The translations under genes were made by a program, and so were the position numbers. A DNA stretch of 17,054 bases from Spyradomonas excrementavium. GTDB taxonomy: Bacteria > Cyanobacteriota > Vampirovibrionia > Gastranaerophilales > Gastranaerophilaceae. The DNA lies in assembly GCA_018714005.1 (NCBI GenBank), contig DVOA01000079.1:1-17054 (forward strand), given 5' to 3'. Position 1 is the first letter of the stretch, and every line of letters begins with the position of its first letter. Positions 1 through 8,031 of the stretch are shown here, in pieces. A model generated the notes under the pieces. That model had not been told where the DNA came from. It ran no database searches and worked only from the letters and a program-made list of their open reading frames with translations.

Positions 1-30
1 AAGATAGTATTAAATAGTAAGGAAGTTACG

Positions 31-2487
31 ATGCAGATATCATTGGAATGGCTTAATGAATATGTTGATTTGAGCGGGATTGAACCCGAAAGAATTGCCC
101 ATGAACTGACGATGAGCGGGCTTGAGGTCGAGGAAATTACAAAAACCGGCCCTCAATTTACAAATATCATCACCGCGCAAATCAAAAAAATCGACCAGCA
201 TCCTAATGCCGACAAACTTCACCTCGTGGACGTTGACCTTGGCGGAACGGTGAAAACGGTTGTTTGCGGCGCACAAAATATTCAGGAAGGTCAAATTATT
301 CCCTACGCGTCGGTCGGCTCAAAGGTTTTGAACAGAAAAACAGGCGAGCAGTTTGAACTTACGCCCGCTGTAATCCGCGGGGTTGAATCTCAGGGCATGC
401 TTTGCTCGCAGGACGAACTCGGACTGGAAAATATGCAGGATGAAGACGGAATTCTTATCCTTAACCGCCTGAAATCCGATATAAAATTGGGCGAAAAGCT
501 TGAAGATGTACTTAATATAAAAGAAGATATCGTTTTTGACGTTGCTCCTACGGCAAACCGCGGGGATGAAATGTCCGTAATCGGCGTTGCGCGTGAACTT
601 TCGGCGATTTTTAATAAAAAACTCAACTTTTCACCGCTCCAATCCACGCAGGAGCTTTCAAATAAGGGCTTTGAGGTGGAAATTCTGGATACAGATGTCT
701 GCAAATACTACAGCGCCGGACTTTTAAAGGATGTTAAAATCAAACCCTCGCCGGATTGGATGCAAAGACGCCTTACTGCCTGCGGAATCCGCGCAATCAA
801 TAATGTCGTGGATATTACGAATTATGTGCTCCTTGAGTACGGTCAGCCGCTCCACGCGTTTGATATGGACAAATTGGACGGTTATTTGTGCGTAAGACGC
901 GCAAAACCCGGCGAAACAATCGTCACGCTTGATGATATTGAAAGAACTACCACAAACGACACGGTTTTAATCGCCACAAAAGAAAAAGGCGTGTGTGTTG
1001 GTGGCGTTTTCGGCAGCGCAAACAGCGAAATTGATGACAACACAAAAAATATTGTGCTCGAATCCGCCTATTTCCCGCCGGCATCAAACCGCCGTTCCGC
1101 AAGAAGCATAGGCTACCGCTCCGAAGCAAGCGCCAGATTTGAGCGCGGGGTCGATATTGAGGCTACAAAACCCGCTTTGTTAAGAGCTATGCAGCTTATG
1201 GTTGAGCTTGCGGACGCAAAAGTCGATGGAATCGTCGAAACAGGCGAAAACAAGCTCCCTGAAATCGATATTACGCTTAGATTCAACCAGATTAAACGAA
1301 TTTTGGGTACAGAAATCCCTGCTGAAAGATGTATTGAAATCCTTGAAAGACTGGGGTTTGAGCTTCTGGGCAAAAACGAAACCGCAGCAAAATTCAAGGT
1401 TCCGTCGTTCAGAATGGTGGATGTTTACCGTGAAATCGACCTGATTGAAGAGATTTCGAGGATTGACGGGTACGACAAAATCGCCCCGACGCTCCCGAAA
1501 AATACCCAATCCCCCGAAATCCGCCCCGAGCTTACACTTTTAAAACAAATCAACAACATGTTCCTCGGAAGCGGTTTTGATGAGGCGATTACGTCATCTT
1601 TGGTCGGAAATTCTTTGTACAAAGAGTTTTCAGTAGATTATGACGAGGAAAAAGCCGTAAAAGTTCAAAATCCCCAGAGCGAAGACCACACAATGCTTCG
1701 CCAGACAGTGATTGCGAACATTTTGAACACTGTAAAATACAATTTTTCAAACGGCCAGAAAAATCTGTGGCTTTATGAAATCGGAAAAGTTTATTTCAAA
1801 GACCATGAGGCGACCGAAACTGATTCGGGCGTGCTTGAAAAACGCATGATTTCAGGCGTTTTGACGGGTTCTGTGAACAATGAAAACTGGATTAAAAAGC
1901 CGGAAGTTGATTTCTTCACGGTTAAAGGCGTTGTTCAAAACCTGATTTCGCTTATAGGGCTTGAAAATCGCATTAGATTTGAGGAATGCAAAGACAAAAA
2001 CTTCCTCCACCCCGGAAAGAGCGCAAAAGTTGTTCTTCTGGGCAAAAAGCCTGAAACGGTCGGCTTTTTCGGCGAAGTTCACCCGATTTTGAAAGACAAA
2101 CAGAAATTTTTGCAGAATGTTTATCTTTTTGAGCTTGATTTGGAAACTTTGCTTGCTGCTGTTCATGTCAGCGTTCCGAGGTTCAAAAAACTCCCGCAAT
2201 TCCCTGAAGTTCAAAGGGATTTGGCGTTTGTTGTTCCTGAAAACGTCAGCCACGATGAAATTTCGAGGATTATCAAAAAAGCCGTTCAAAATAATCTTTT
2301 CAACGGCGATGAGCTTTTCGATGTTTATCAGGGCGAACACATAAAAGACGGCTTCAAGAGCATGGCCTACAGAATCCGCCTGCAGGACAAAGAAGCCACT
2401 TTGACTGACGAAGCTGTCGAGGGTGAAATGAAAAAAATCCGCGAAAATCTCCAAAAATTCATCAAGGATTTGAGTTTCAGAGAGTAG
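31..2487 (+). CDS. pheT: Phenylalanyl-tRNA synthetase beta subunit
   Basis: Beta chain of the cytosolic alpha2-beta2 enzyme that charges tRNA-Phe; it carries the tRNA-binding and editing modules. The 818-residue length is typical of the bacterial type. Seen in order: an EMAPII-like tRNA-binding domain at about 40-150 (HPNADKL at 57-63, VVCGAQN at 77-83); the B3/B4 editing domain at about 215-395 (YGQPLHAFD at 270-278, ARFERGVD at 368-375); B5 at about 405-475, ending in EIDLIEEISRIDGYDKI; a class II synthetase-like core from about 490 to 700; and a C-terminal FDX-ACB anticodon-binding domain from about 724 (KKLPQFPEVQRDLAF). The ATG is preceded by AAGGAAG at 19-25, five bases upstream, which fixes the start. 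The partner pheS normally lies just upstream and would be outside the window. No defect is visible. Confidence 0.98.
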   Translation: MQISLEWLNEYVDLSGIEPERIAHELTMSGLEVEEITKTGPQFTNIITAQIKKIDQHPNADKLHLVDVDLGGTVKTVVCGAQNIQEGQIIPYASVGSKVLNRKTGEQFELTPAVIRGVESQGMLCSQDELGLENMQDEDGILILNRLKSDIKLGEKLEDVLNIKEDIVFDVAPTANRGDEMSVIGVARELSAIFNKKLNFSPLQSTQELSNKGFEVEILDTDVCKYYSAGLLKDVKIKPSPDWMQRRLTACGIRAINNVVDITNYVLLEYGQPLHAFDMDKLDGYLCVRRAKPGETIVTLDDIERTTTNDTVLIATKEKGVCVGGVFGSANSEIDDNTKNIVLESAYFPPASNRRSARSIGYRSEASARFERGVDIEATKPALLRAMQLMVELADAKVDGIVETGENKLPEIDITLRFNQIKRILGTEIPAERCIEILERLGFELLGKNETAAKFKVPSFRMVDVYREIDLIEEISRIDGYDKIAPTLPKNTQSPEIRPELTLLKQINNMFLGSGFDEAITSSLVGNSLYKEFSVDYDEEKAVKVQNPQSEDHTMLRQTVIANILNTVKYNFSNGQKNLWLYEIGKVYFKDHEATETDSGVLEKRMISGVLTGSVNNENWIKKPEVDFFTVKGVVQNLISLIGLENRIRFEECKDKNFLHPGKSAKVVLLGKKPETVGFFGEVHPILKDKQKFLQNVYLFELDLETLLAAVHVSVPRFKKLPQFPEVQRDLAFVVPENVSHDEISRIIKKAVQNNLFNGDELFDVYQGEHIKDGFKSMAYRIRLQDKEATLTDEAVEGEMKKIRENLQKFIKDLSFRE

Positions 2488-2492
2488 TTTCA

Positions 2493-2539
2493 TTTTGTCT
2501 GACAAAACGCTATAATATTTAAAAGGGTTCGCTTTTAAA
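2493..2539 (+). promoter_or_regulatory. Candidate promoter with palindrome, upstream of the HEAT-repeat gene
   Basis: A perfect -10 hexamer TATAAT lies at 2511-2516. The best -35 at 17-bp spacing is TTTCAT (2488-2493), which is poor. Immediately before the -10 is a perfect palindrome TTTTGTC-T-GACAAAA (2493-2507), placed where a repressor or activator site would sit between -35 and -10. Directly after the -10 is an 8-bp inverted repeat TTTAAAAG-ggttcg-CTTTTAAA (2518-2539) that would begin at or near the transcript start. That hairpin lacks a T-run after it, so it is a poor terminator for pheT. Promoter function is inferred from sequence only. Confidence 0.4.
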
Positions 2540-2546
2540 ATCCTGT

Positions 2547-2608
2547 TCATTCCGGATTTGTCCCGGAATCGCAAGGAAATGCGGCTCTGCAGCACGTTCA
2601 GGGCGACA
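2547..2608 (-). repeat. Dispersed palindromic repeat, copy A (shortened)
   Basis: A 62-nt element matching, in the opposite orientation, the 83-nt copy at 9276-9358. It begins TCATTCCGG, contains a hairpin ATTCCGG-atttgtc-CCGGAAT (2549-2569), continues CGCAAGG (2570-2576) and TGCGG (2580-2584), and ends GTTCAGGGCGACA. Relative to copy B it lacks 21 nt between CGCAAGG and TGCGG, and substitutions in CTCTGCAGCACG break the terminal hairpin. It resembles the class of small intergenic palindromic repeats with 'GTCATTCC...GGAAT' and 'CCCTGAA...TTCAGGG' hairpins found in several bacterial groups. It sits in the presumed 5' leader of the HEAT-repeat gene. Confidence 0.75.
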
Positions 2609-2628
2609 TGTTTGGAAAATTATTATGA
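2608..2628 (+). other. Possible 6-codon leader ORF overlapping the HEAT gene start
   Basis: ATG at 2608-2610 opens a six-codon reading frame (MFGKLL) whose TGA (2626-2628) overlaps the ATG of the HEAT-repeat gene (2625-2627) in an ATGA arrangement. AGGG at 2600-2603, four bases before the mini-ORF start, could act as its ribosome-binding site and is itself part of repeat copy A. The HEAT gene has only GGA (2614-2616) as its own weak site, so translational coupling is conceivable. A short ORF like this can arise by chance. Confidence 0.2.
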
Positions 2629-3848
2629 ATAATGAAACTTTAGTAAATGAACTGACCGGAAAAAACGAGAATCAGGCGCTCAATGCGGCAAAACAGATTG
2701 TCGACGGGGTCAACACGGACGCTTTTTCGATTTTGACGGGAAAAAGCGAGTACCTTTTTGATTTTGTTAAAGCAAATGTGAACAGACGCCTGAAAAGTGC
2801 TGTAAATCGTGAAAATTACCGCGGTTTGATACAGTTTATGAGCTGTTATTCTCCTGATTTTGAGGAATTTATCGCCCAATCCCTTGCAAAATACGCTGAT
2901 GAGGATTTGACCGAAGAAATGCTTGAACTCCTTGAATCAGGCAGCTACAGTCAAAAAACCTACTGCGCAAAGTATTTTTCTCTTATTCCTGACACTGTAG
3001 CGAGCGAAATGCTTATGGAGTATGCGTTTGAGGAGGATGAATCCTTGGCTTTTAACGCAGCAGAGGCTCTGGGCGCAATGGATTGCAGGCTTGCGTACGA
3101 TATGGCGCTTGAAATGCTGAAATCCGACGATGATTTTGTGGTTTTAAAAGCGGTAAAATTCCTTGTGGCTTTTGGCGATAAGGCTGCTCTGCCGTTTATT
3201 TTAAAAGCGATGAAAAACAGCTCAATGGCTGAAAATATTGCGGGCGAAATCCCTTATCTTGAATCTCTCCGCGTTTTGCTGGAAAAAGAGAACCGCGAGG
3301 ATGTTTTGTACTGCATGAGTAAGATTTTGACGGGTTTGGGCGAGATTTTGCCCTTGAATCAGGTTTTTAGCTTTGAAATGTACGACATGCTTGAACTTTT
3401 GATTCGTGAAAACAAGCGTGAAAGGAGCGGTCTTGCTGCGGTTGTGCTTTTGAAGTCTCTTTTGAAGTTTGAAACCATCTGTGAAAACGATGAATATACT
3501 TATGACGAGGACAAAAACACAAAAGCCGAGCTGGCGCAGATTTTGGCGCTTTTGAAAGGTGAAAGCGGGGAATTTTGGGAGGAACAAAAAGAGCTGATTT
3601 TAAATGAGCTCGAAGAAGAAAAAGAACGCGCAATTTCCGCTGCCCACCTCATCGGTGAGCTGAAAATCGACTATGCTGTTGAGGATTTGAAAAAACTTTC
3701 CCAATCCGATGATGAGATTCTTATCTGTGAAGCTGTGATGGCGCTAAAAGCAATAAATGCGCTTGATTGTGCGGATAAATCGGAAATTTTGTCAAAAATC
3801 AACGATGAAAACAAACGAGCCATCATTGAAAACTGTTTTGCCGGCTAA
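2625..3848 (+). CDS. HEAT-repeat (alpha-helical) protein of unknown function
   Basis: A 407-residue acidic protein, cytoplasmic as judged by the lack of a signal peptide or membrane segment. It is built of paired amphipathic helices typical of HEAT/ARM solenoids. Clear units are at about 138-165 (SLAFNAAEALGAM followed by a second helix), 170-197 (VVLKAVKFLVAFGDKAALP) and near 335-378 (ISAAHLIGELKIDYAVEDL, then ILICEAVMALKAI). Solenoids of this kind normally bind proteins; no catalytic motif is visible. It follows pheT on the same strand, but a 137-nt spacer with its own TATAAT and a repeat suggests separate transcription. The start is the first ATG in frame after upstream stops; the ribosome-binding site (GGA, eight bases upstream) is weak. 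The protein partner cannot be guessed from the sequence. Confidence 0.85.
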   Translation: MNNETLVNELTGKNENQALNAAKQIVDGVNTDAFSILTGKSEYLFDFVKANVNRRLKSAVNRENYRGLIQFMSCYSPDFEEFIAQSLAKYADEDLTEEMLELLESGSYSQKTYCAKYFSLIPDTVASEMLMEYAFEEDESLAFNAAEALGAMDCRLAYDMALEMLKSDDDFVVLKAVKFLVAFGDKAALPFILKAMKNSSMAENIAGEIPYLESLRVLLEKENREDVLYCMSKILTGLGEILPLNQVFSFEMYDMLELLIRENKRERSGLAAVVLLKSLLKFETICENDEYTYDEDKNTKAELAQILALLKGESGEFWEEQKELILNELEEEKERAISAAHLIGELKIDYAVEDLKKLSQSDDEILICEAVMALKAINALDCADKSEILSKINDENKRAIIENCFAG

Positions 3849-3893
3849 AAATCTATAATTTTTAAACATTATTTGTTATTTTGCAAAAAACGA

Positions 3894-4008
3894 GAAGCCG
3901 GATATTCCATTTGGAGTGACTATGGGGGAGGCTTCTAAAATTTGGAAATTTCACATCTTATTGTCGGATGCCGGGGGAATCGGAACGGAAAATGGAATAT
4001 CCGGCTTC
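3894..4008 (-). terminator. Long inverted repeat, probable terminator of the glutamate synthase operon
   Basis: A perfect 19-bp inverted repeat: GAAGCCGGATATTCCATTT at 3894-3912 and its complement at 3990-4008, separated by 77 nt. Read on the minus strand, the stem lies 16 nt beyond the glt stop codon and is followed by TCG and then TTTTTT (3885-3890), the signature of an intrinsic terminator. On the plus strand no T-run follows, so it would serve the minus-strand operon. The loop is far longer than in a normal terminator. It contains GGGGG runs (3924-3928 and 3973-3977) that could pair instead with CCCCC at 4015-4019. A small inserted palindromic element is the alternative; no flanking target duplication was found. 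Confidence 0.5.
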
Positions 4009-4024
4009 GGGCAACCCCCAAAAT

Positions 4025-6361
4025 TTAACTGCTTGCGTTTTCCTCAGGATTTTCAAAGTTATCATTCATCGTCCAAACCCCGCACGGACAAACCCCTGCA
4101 CAGATTCCGCAGCCAATGCAGCGTTCTTCGTTTGAAACATAAATTGTTTCGCCCTTTTCGTTCGTGTATTTGCTGATAGCCTGCTCCGGACACGCCTGTA
4201 AGCAGAATTCACAATCCCTGCACAACCCGCAGGACATACAGCGGTCTTTTTCGTTCCACGCTTCGATTTTTTGAACAGCCGAGGGCGAAATTCCTTGATA
4301 ATACTCTGTTTTAACCCTGTCACGCGGCAAAACAGGCGCTTTTTCAAAGGTTTCCGGCTCCAACCCCCTGAAAATCCTGTCAATATTCTTCGCTGCTTTG
4401 TTTCCGTCCGCAATTGCATGGGTGAAAAGCCCCTGTTTTATTACATCTCCGGTCACAAAAACTTTCGGATTTTGAATGGATTGCTTAAATTCGTTGATTT
4501 TTATAAATCCGCGTTCATCGAGCATTTCCTGCGGCAGAAAATCCAAAATCGGACGGTCGCCGATGGAAATTATTACGGTGTCCGCCTCCAAAAGCCTGCC
4601 GTCTTTGAGATGAACGCCCTGCTCATCGACTTTTTCAGTAAAACACGGATAAAGAATCTTCGCGCCGAGGCTTTTTGCGTGCGCAATCTCTTTGTCGAAC
4701 GCAGCCGGCTTCTGAATGTCAATCGCCGTAACATCTTTTGCTCCGCACTTGTAAGCCCCGATAACCACGTCCATCGCAGCATTCCCCGCCCCGATTATCA
4801 CGACTTTTTCGCCGATTTGCGGCTTTGAGCCCTTGTTTATGGATTTTAAGAAATCTAAGCCTTTAACCAGCCGTTCATGACCCTCAAACGGTATGACAAC
4901 GGGATTATGCGCGCCGCACGCAATCACGGCAGCGTCGTAGCACTCGGTTATGTTTTCAAAATATTCGTATGTGATTTTTTGACCCGTGAAAAATCGAATT
5001 CCTGATTTTTTCAGCCGTCCGAGTTCGGCTTCCAGCGTGGTTTTTGCAAGCCTTTCTTCGGGAATAACCTGTTTAAGCTTGCCGCCGATGTCAGAATCCT
5101 CCTCAAAAACATCAACAGCGTACCCTCTGATTTTTAACTGCCACGCAGCAGCCAGACCGGCCGCACCAGCGCCGATTACTGCGATTTTCTGGCTTTTTGT
5201 GGTCGGCAGTTCGTTGATTTGCACGTCACGGCTCATTATTCCGAGCAAATCGACCCTGATATGCTCATCAACAAACGAACGACTGCAAGCCTCCATACAC
5301 AGCTCGGGACAAAGGTTTCCGCAGACCGATGCAGGGAACGGGCTGTATTCAAGAACCATCTCTACCGCTTCTTTAAGCCGGTCGTTTTTGATTAAATTGA
5401 TTCTTTTTTGCGTGGGAATGCCGATGGGGCAATGATTTTCGCACGGAGCGGTGTTTGTGTAATTATTCCAGCTCGGATAACGCAGCCTGTGCTCGCCACG
5501 GCTCACAATCCCCGAAACTTCAAAATCATCCTCATAAACATCCGAGAAAATTCCGCCCTTGACCCAGCTGTTTTCCCTAAAATCTTTCATGGGGATGAGA
5601 TGATTGGCTTTTCGTTCTTCATAGGTTTTTGCGACGATTTTTTTCCATTGCGAAAAGTCGCAAAGCCGCTCAATCAGCTCGGTTCTTTCGATATTTTCCA
5701 GAAAAACGGGCAATCCTTTTCTCAAAAAGTCAATATCCGCGTCATTCAAGTCAACAAGGTAAACATCATCCGACAAATCGCAGACATTTCCGCGAACATA
5801 GACCGTTCCGCCGACCATCCCGACACAGGAGCGCGCGCCGAGCACGGAGGGGGTGTTTTCGCAATCAATTCCGCATACAACGGCGGTTCCGCCGCCCATA
5901 AATTCAAACGAAAACGAGCCCGTGTTTTTCAAAACCCAGAATTCGGGCGCGCTGAACTTCGGGTCGTGCTTCATTAGCGCTCCGGAGCGCGTTCCGACGC
6001 GTCCGCCGATGTAGATTTTGCCGCTTGCTGCACAATGTGCGGTTGTATCGCCGCCATCGCCTTTTACGACGATTTCAGCGCCTGAATTCAGCCAACCCAC
6101 GTCAGCAGGCGCAGAACCGTTTACGACGATTCGAGTGTTGGGCATACCCATTGAACCAACGCGCTGTCCGGGGTTTTTTACGTTAAATTCAAGCGGCTGT
6201 CCATCGTTTGTCCACAGCGGGCCGCCGATATTGTGCTGGCCGGAGCCTGTAATTTCAAATTCAGTGAAGCCCTCGTCGATTTTTTTGTAAATTATCTGTA
6301 AAAGCTCCTGTGTTGAGAGCCTTTTGTCGTTCATTAAGCTGTTTATAATAAATTTGTTCAT
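4025..6361 (-). CDS. Glutamate synthase fusion: GXGXG domain plus GltD-like FAD/NAD(P) reductase
   Basis: A 778-residue subunit delivering electrons for glutamate synthesis. Residues about 30-230 form the GXGXG beta-helix domain that ends the large subunit in ordinary GltB (HNIGGPLW 43-50, GDGGDTTAHCA 101-111, MGGGTAVVCG 155-164). Residues about 300-665 are the GltD-type reductase: an N-terminal cysteine domain (C307, C311, C347, C351, C355, C359), an FAD motif GAGAAG at 397-402, an NAD(P) motif GAGNAA at 524-529, and VTGD at 636-639. The tail (about 700-765) is a ferredoxin-like domain with two Cys clusters (C708/711/714/717/720/724 and C748/751/754/758/760). The ATG at 6361 follows GGAAAG, in a 14-nt gap after the upstream gene. 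GXGXG and GltD are usually separate genes, or GXGXG sits in GltB. NADH versus NADPH preference cannot be read here. Confidence 0.9.
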   Translation of the reverse strand: MNKFIINSLMNDKRLSTQELLQIIYKKIDEGFTEFEITGSGQHNIGGPLWTNDGQPLEFNVKNPGQRVGSMGMPNTRIVVNGSAPADVGWLNSGAEIVVKGDGGDTTAHCAASGKIYIGGRVGTRSGALMKHDPKFSAPEFWVLKNTGSFSFEFMGGGTAVVCGIDCENTPSVLGARSCVGMVGGTVYVRGNVCDLSDDVYLVDLNDADIDFLRKGLPVFLENIERTELIERLCDFSQWKKIVAKTYEERKANHLIPMKDFRENSWVKGGIFSDVYEDDFEVSGIVSRGEHRLRYPSWNNYTNTAPCENHCPIGIPTQKRINLIKNDRLKEAVEMVLEYSPFPASVCGNLCPELCMEACSRSFVDEHIRVDLLGIMSRDVQINELPTTKSQKIAVIGAGAAGLAAAWQLKIRGYAVDVFEEDSDIGGKLKQVIPEERLAKTTLEAELGRLKKSGIRFFTGQKITYEYFENITECYDAAVIACGAHNPVVIPFEGHERLVKGLDFLKSINKGSKPQIGEKVVIIGAGNAAMDVVIGAYKCGAKDVTAIDIQKPAAFDKEIAHAKSLGAKILYPCFTEKVDEQGVHLKDGRLLEADTVIISIGDRPILDFLPQEMLDERGFIKINEFKQSIQNPKVFVTGDVIKQGLFTHAIADGNKAAKNIDRIFRGLEPETFEKAPVLPRDRVKTEYYQGISPSAVQKIEAWNEKDRCMSCGLCRDCEFCLQACPEQAISKYTNEKGETIYVSNEERCIGCGICAGVCPCGVWTMNDNFENPEENASS

Positions 6362-6375
6362 ATTTCTTTCCGGTT

Positions 6376-8031
6376 TTAGCAGACATGCTGGATATTCAGC
6401 CTTGTAGCAACGTTTTTATCAACTGTAATCAAAGCGTCAGAGCGTCCGACCGGCAAAGTGCTGTTTCCGATGGGCGCGAGGAGCTTTTTCAGTTCAGTGT
6501 TCGTTGCGAGGAAGTAGTTTACAATGTTTTCGGCGACTTTATCCACATCGAGCCTGTCCATAAGGGTTTTGTTCTGGGTTGTGATTCCTACGGGGCATAA
6601 TCCTGTGTTGCAGGCGTTGCATTTTCCGAAATCGTTACCTACGCAGCCCGCGATTTGGAGTATCAATTTCCCTGTGAAAACGCCATTTGCGCCCAAACAC
6701 ATCATTTTAAACGCGTCAGCCGCAAGAGTGCCTCTCATACCGAGCCCGCCGGCTGCCCAGAGCGGGATTTGCCCCTGTTTTCCCTGATGAACGGCCGCCA
6801 GATAGCAATCACGGAGCCTCGACACAATCGGATGACCTGTGTGGTCAAGCGAAATCTCGTGTGCAGCGCCCGTTCCGCCTGCAATTCCATCAAGGAAGAA
6901 TCCGCCGACAATATTGTACGGGTCGCGCAGCAAATTGTTGTAAACGCTTACGCTCGTGGTCGATGCAGCGACTTTTATTGCAACGGGAACGCGGAATTTA
7001 AACGCCGCATTCATTGACAAAAACATCTTCTGAACGCTTTCTTCAATTGAATAAAGCCCCTGATGATTCGGAGGCGAAAGCAGGTCGGATTTCGGCACGC
7101 CCCTGATTTCCTGAATATGACGGGCAACTTTTTTCGCAAGCAAAAGCCCGCCATCGCCCGGTTTTGCGCCCTGACCGATTTTTATGAGAATTCCCGCGGG
7201 GTCTTCTGTCATTTCGGGCATTGCATTGATAATTCTGTTCCATCCGAAGTGCCCTGACGCAATCTGGAGAATCATGTACTTCAAATAACGCGATTTCAGG
7301 AGTTTTTGGGGCATTCCGCCCTCGCCGGAGCACATTCTTACGGGCAAACCGACAACTTCGTTCAAATAAGCCGTAGCAATCGCAACAGCCTCCCACATCC
7401 TCGTAGAAAGCGCTCCCACCGACATATCGCCTATAATTATCGGATAAATCCAGTTCGTGGTGGGCATTGAGCGATTCATTTTCAAATCGCCGTCCTCAAC
7501 AATAAAAGGCAGTGATTCAGGAGGCATTACGCGCCCGAAAGGCGCCAGAATATCGAAAGTATGGCGCATTGCGTCCAATGACGGGTCGGTCATTTGAGAG
7601 ATTCTGCCGATTTTGATTTTGTCGAGCGTTCTTCCCTCGGTGTGGAGGTTGCTTCTGCCGCCTCTTTTGGGGGATTCGGCGTTTTCGGCTCTGAACATAA
7701 CATCGTAGCGGTTGTTTTCGTTAAAAACCGGTTTTATTGCCTCGTTCGGGCATACTTTTGCGCACATTCCGCAGCCCACGCAGTTTTTGTTGCAGGTTAC
7801 GACCTGTTTTATGACTGGTTCTGTAACCCATTTTACGTGCGGGTCGGGCAACGGGCCCTCTGAATAGACTTTCCGGCGTCTTTCGACGTTTACTTTGATT
7901 GCGTTAAAAGTACATGCCGCAACGCATTTTCCGCACAGCGTGCACCTTTGCGGGTTATATTCAATCTGCCATTTTAAGTCGCCTTTGCAGATATCGTTTG
8001 TTTTTATATCACGGGTATCTATTGTTTCCAC
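6376..8031 (-). CDS. Glutamate synthase FMN/Fe-S subunit (archaeal-type, ferredoxin-linked)
   Basis: A 551-residue central subunit that combines ammonia and 2-oxoglutarate into glutamate on FMN. Residues 30-94 form a two-cluster ferredoxin domain (C30/33/36/40 and C84/87/90/94). The rest is the FMN-binding TIM-barrel synthase domain: IKIGQGAKPGDGG at 283-295, DGIAGGTGAAHE at 381-392, AAGGLGMRG at 426-434, and the 3Fe-4S loop with C463, C471, C474 and C479 leading into CPVGITTQ. The start is uncertain. The only conventional codon near the conserved N terminus is GTG at 8031, which overlaps the end of the upstream gene by 13 nt and has AAAG pressed directly against it. An AAAGGTGG site a few bases further in would suit a nonstandard ATA codon instead. 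Translation is likely coupled to the upstream gene. Confidence 0.93.
   Translation of the reverse strand: METIDTRDIKTNDICKGDLKWQIEYNPQRCTLCGKCVAACTFNAIKVNVERRRKVYSEGPLPDPHVKWVTEPVIKQVVTCNKNCVGCGMCAKVCPNEAIKPVFNENNRYDVMFRAENAESPKRGGRSNLHTEGRTLDKIKIGRISQMTDPSLDAMRHTFDILAPFGRVMPPESLPFIVEDGDLKMNRSMPTTNWIYPIIIGDMSVGALSTRMWEAVAIATAYLNEVVGLPVRMCSGEGGMPQKLLKSRYLKYMILQIASGHFGWNRIINAMPEMTEDPAGILIKIGQGAKPGDGGLLLAKKVARHIQEIRGVPKSDLLSPPNHQGLYSIEESVQKMFLSMNAAFKFRVPVAIKVAASTTSVSVYNNLLRDPYNIVGGFFLDGIAGGTGAAHEISLDHTGHPIVSRLRDCYLAAVHQGKQGQIPLWAAGGLGMRGTLAADAFKMMCLGANGVFTGKLILQIAGCVGNDFGKCNACNTGLCPVGITTQNKTLMDRLDVDKVAENIVNYFLATNTELKKLLAPIGNSTLPVGRSDALITVDKNVATRLNIQHVC

Noticed and set aside
1852..2595. A 247-residue minus-strand frame antisense to pheT
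   Set aside because: It mirrors the codon pattern of pheT and crosses the spacer; it is a shadow frame, as are the long antisense frames over murB-ddl (11219-12076) and murC (10119-10580).
3916..4176. An 86-residue plus-strand frame starting inside the long inverted repeat
   Set aside because: It lies mostly antisense to the C terminus of the glutamate synthase fusion gene, has a composition unlike the neighbouring proteins and no usable ribosome-binding site.
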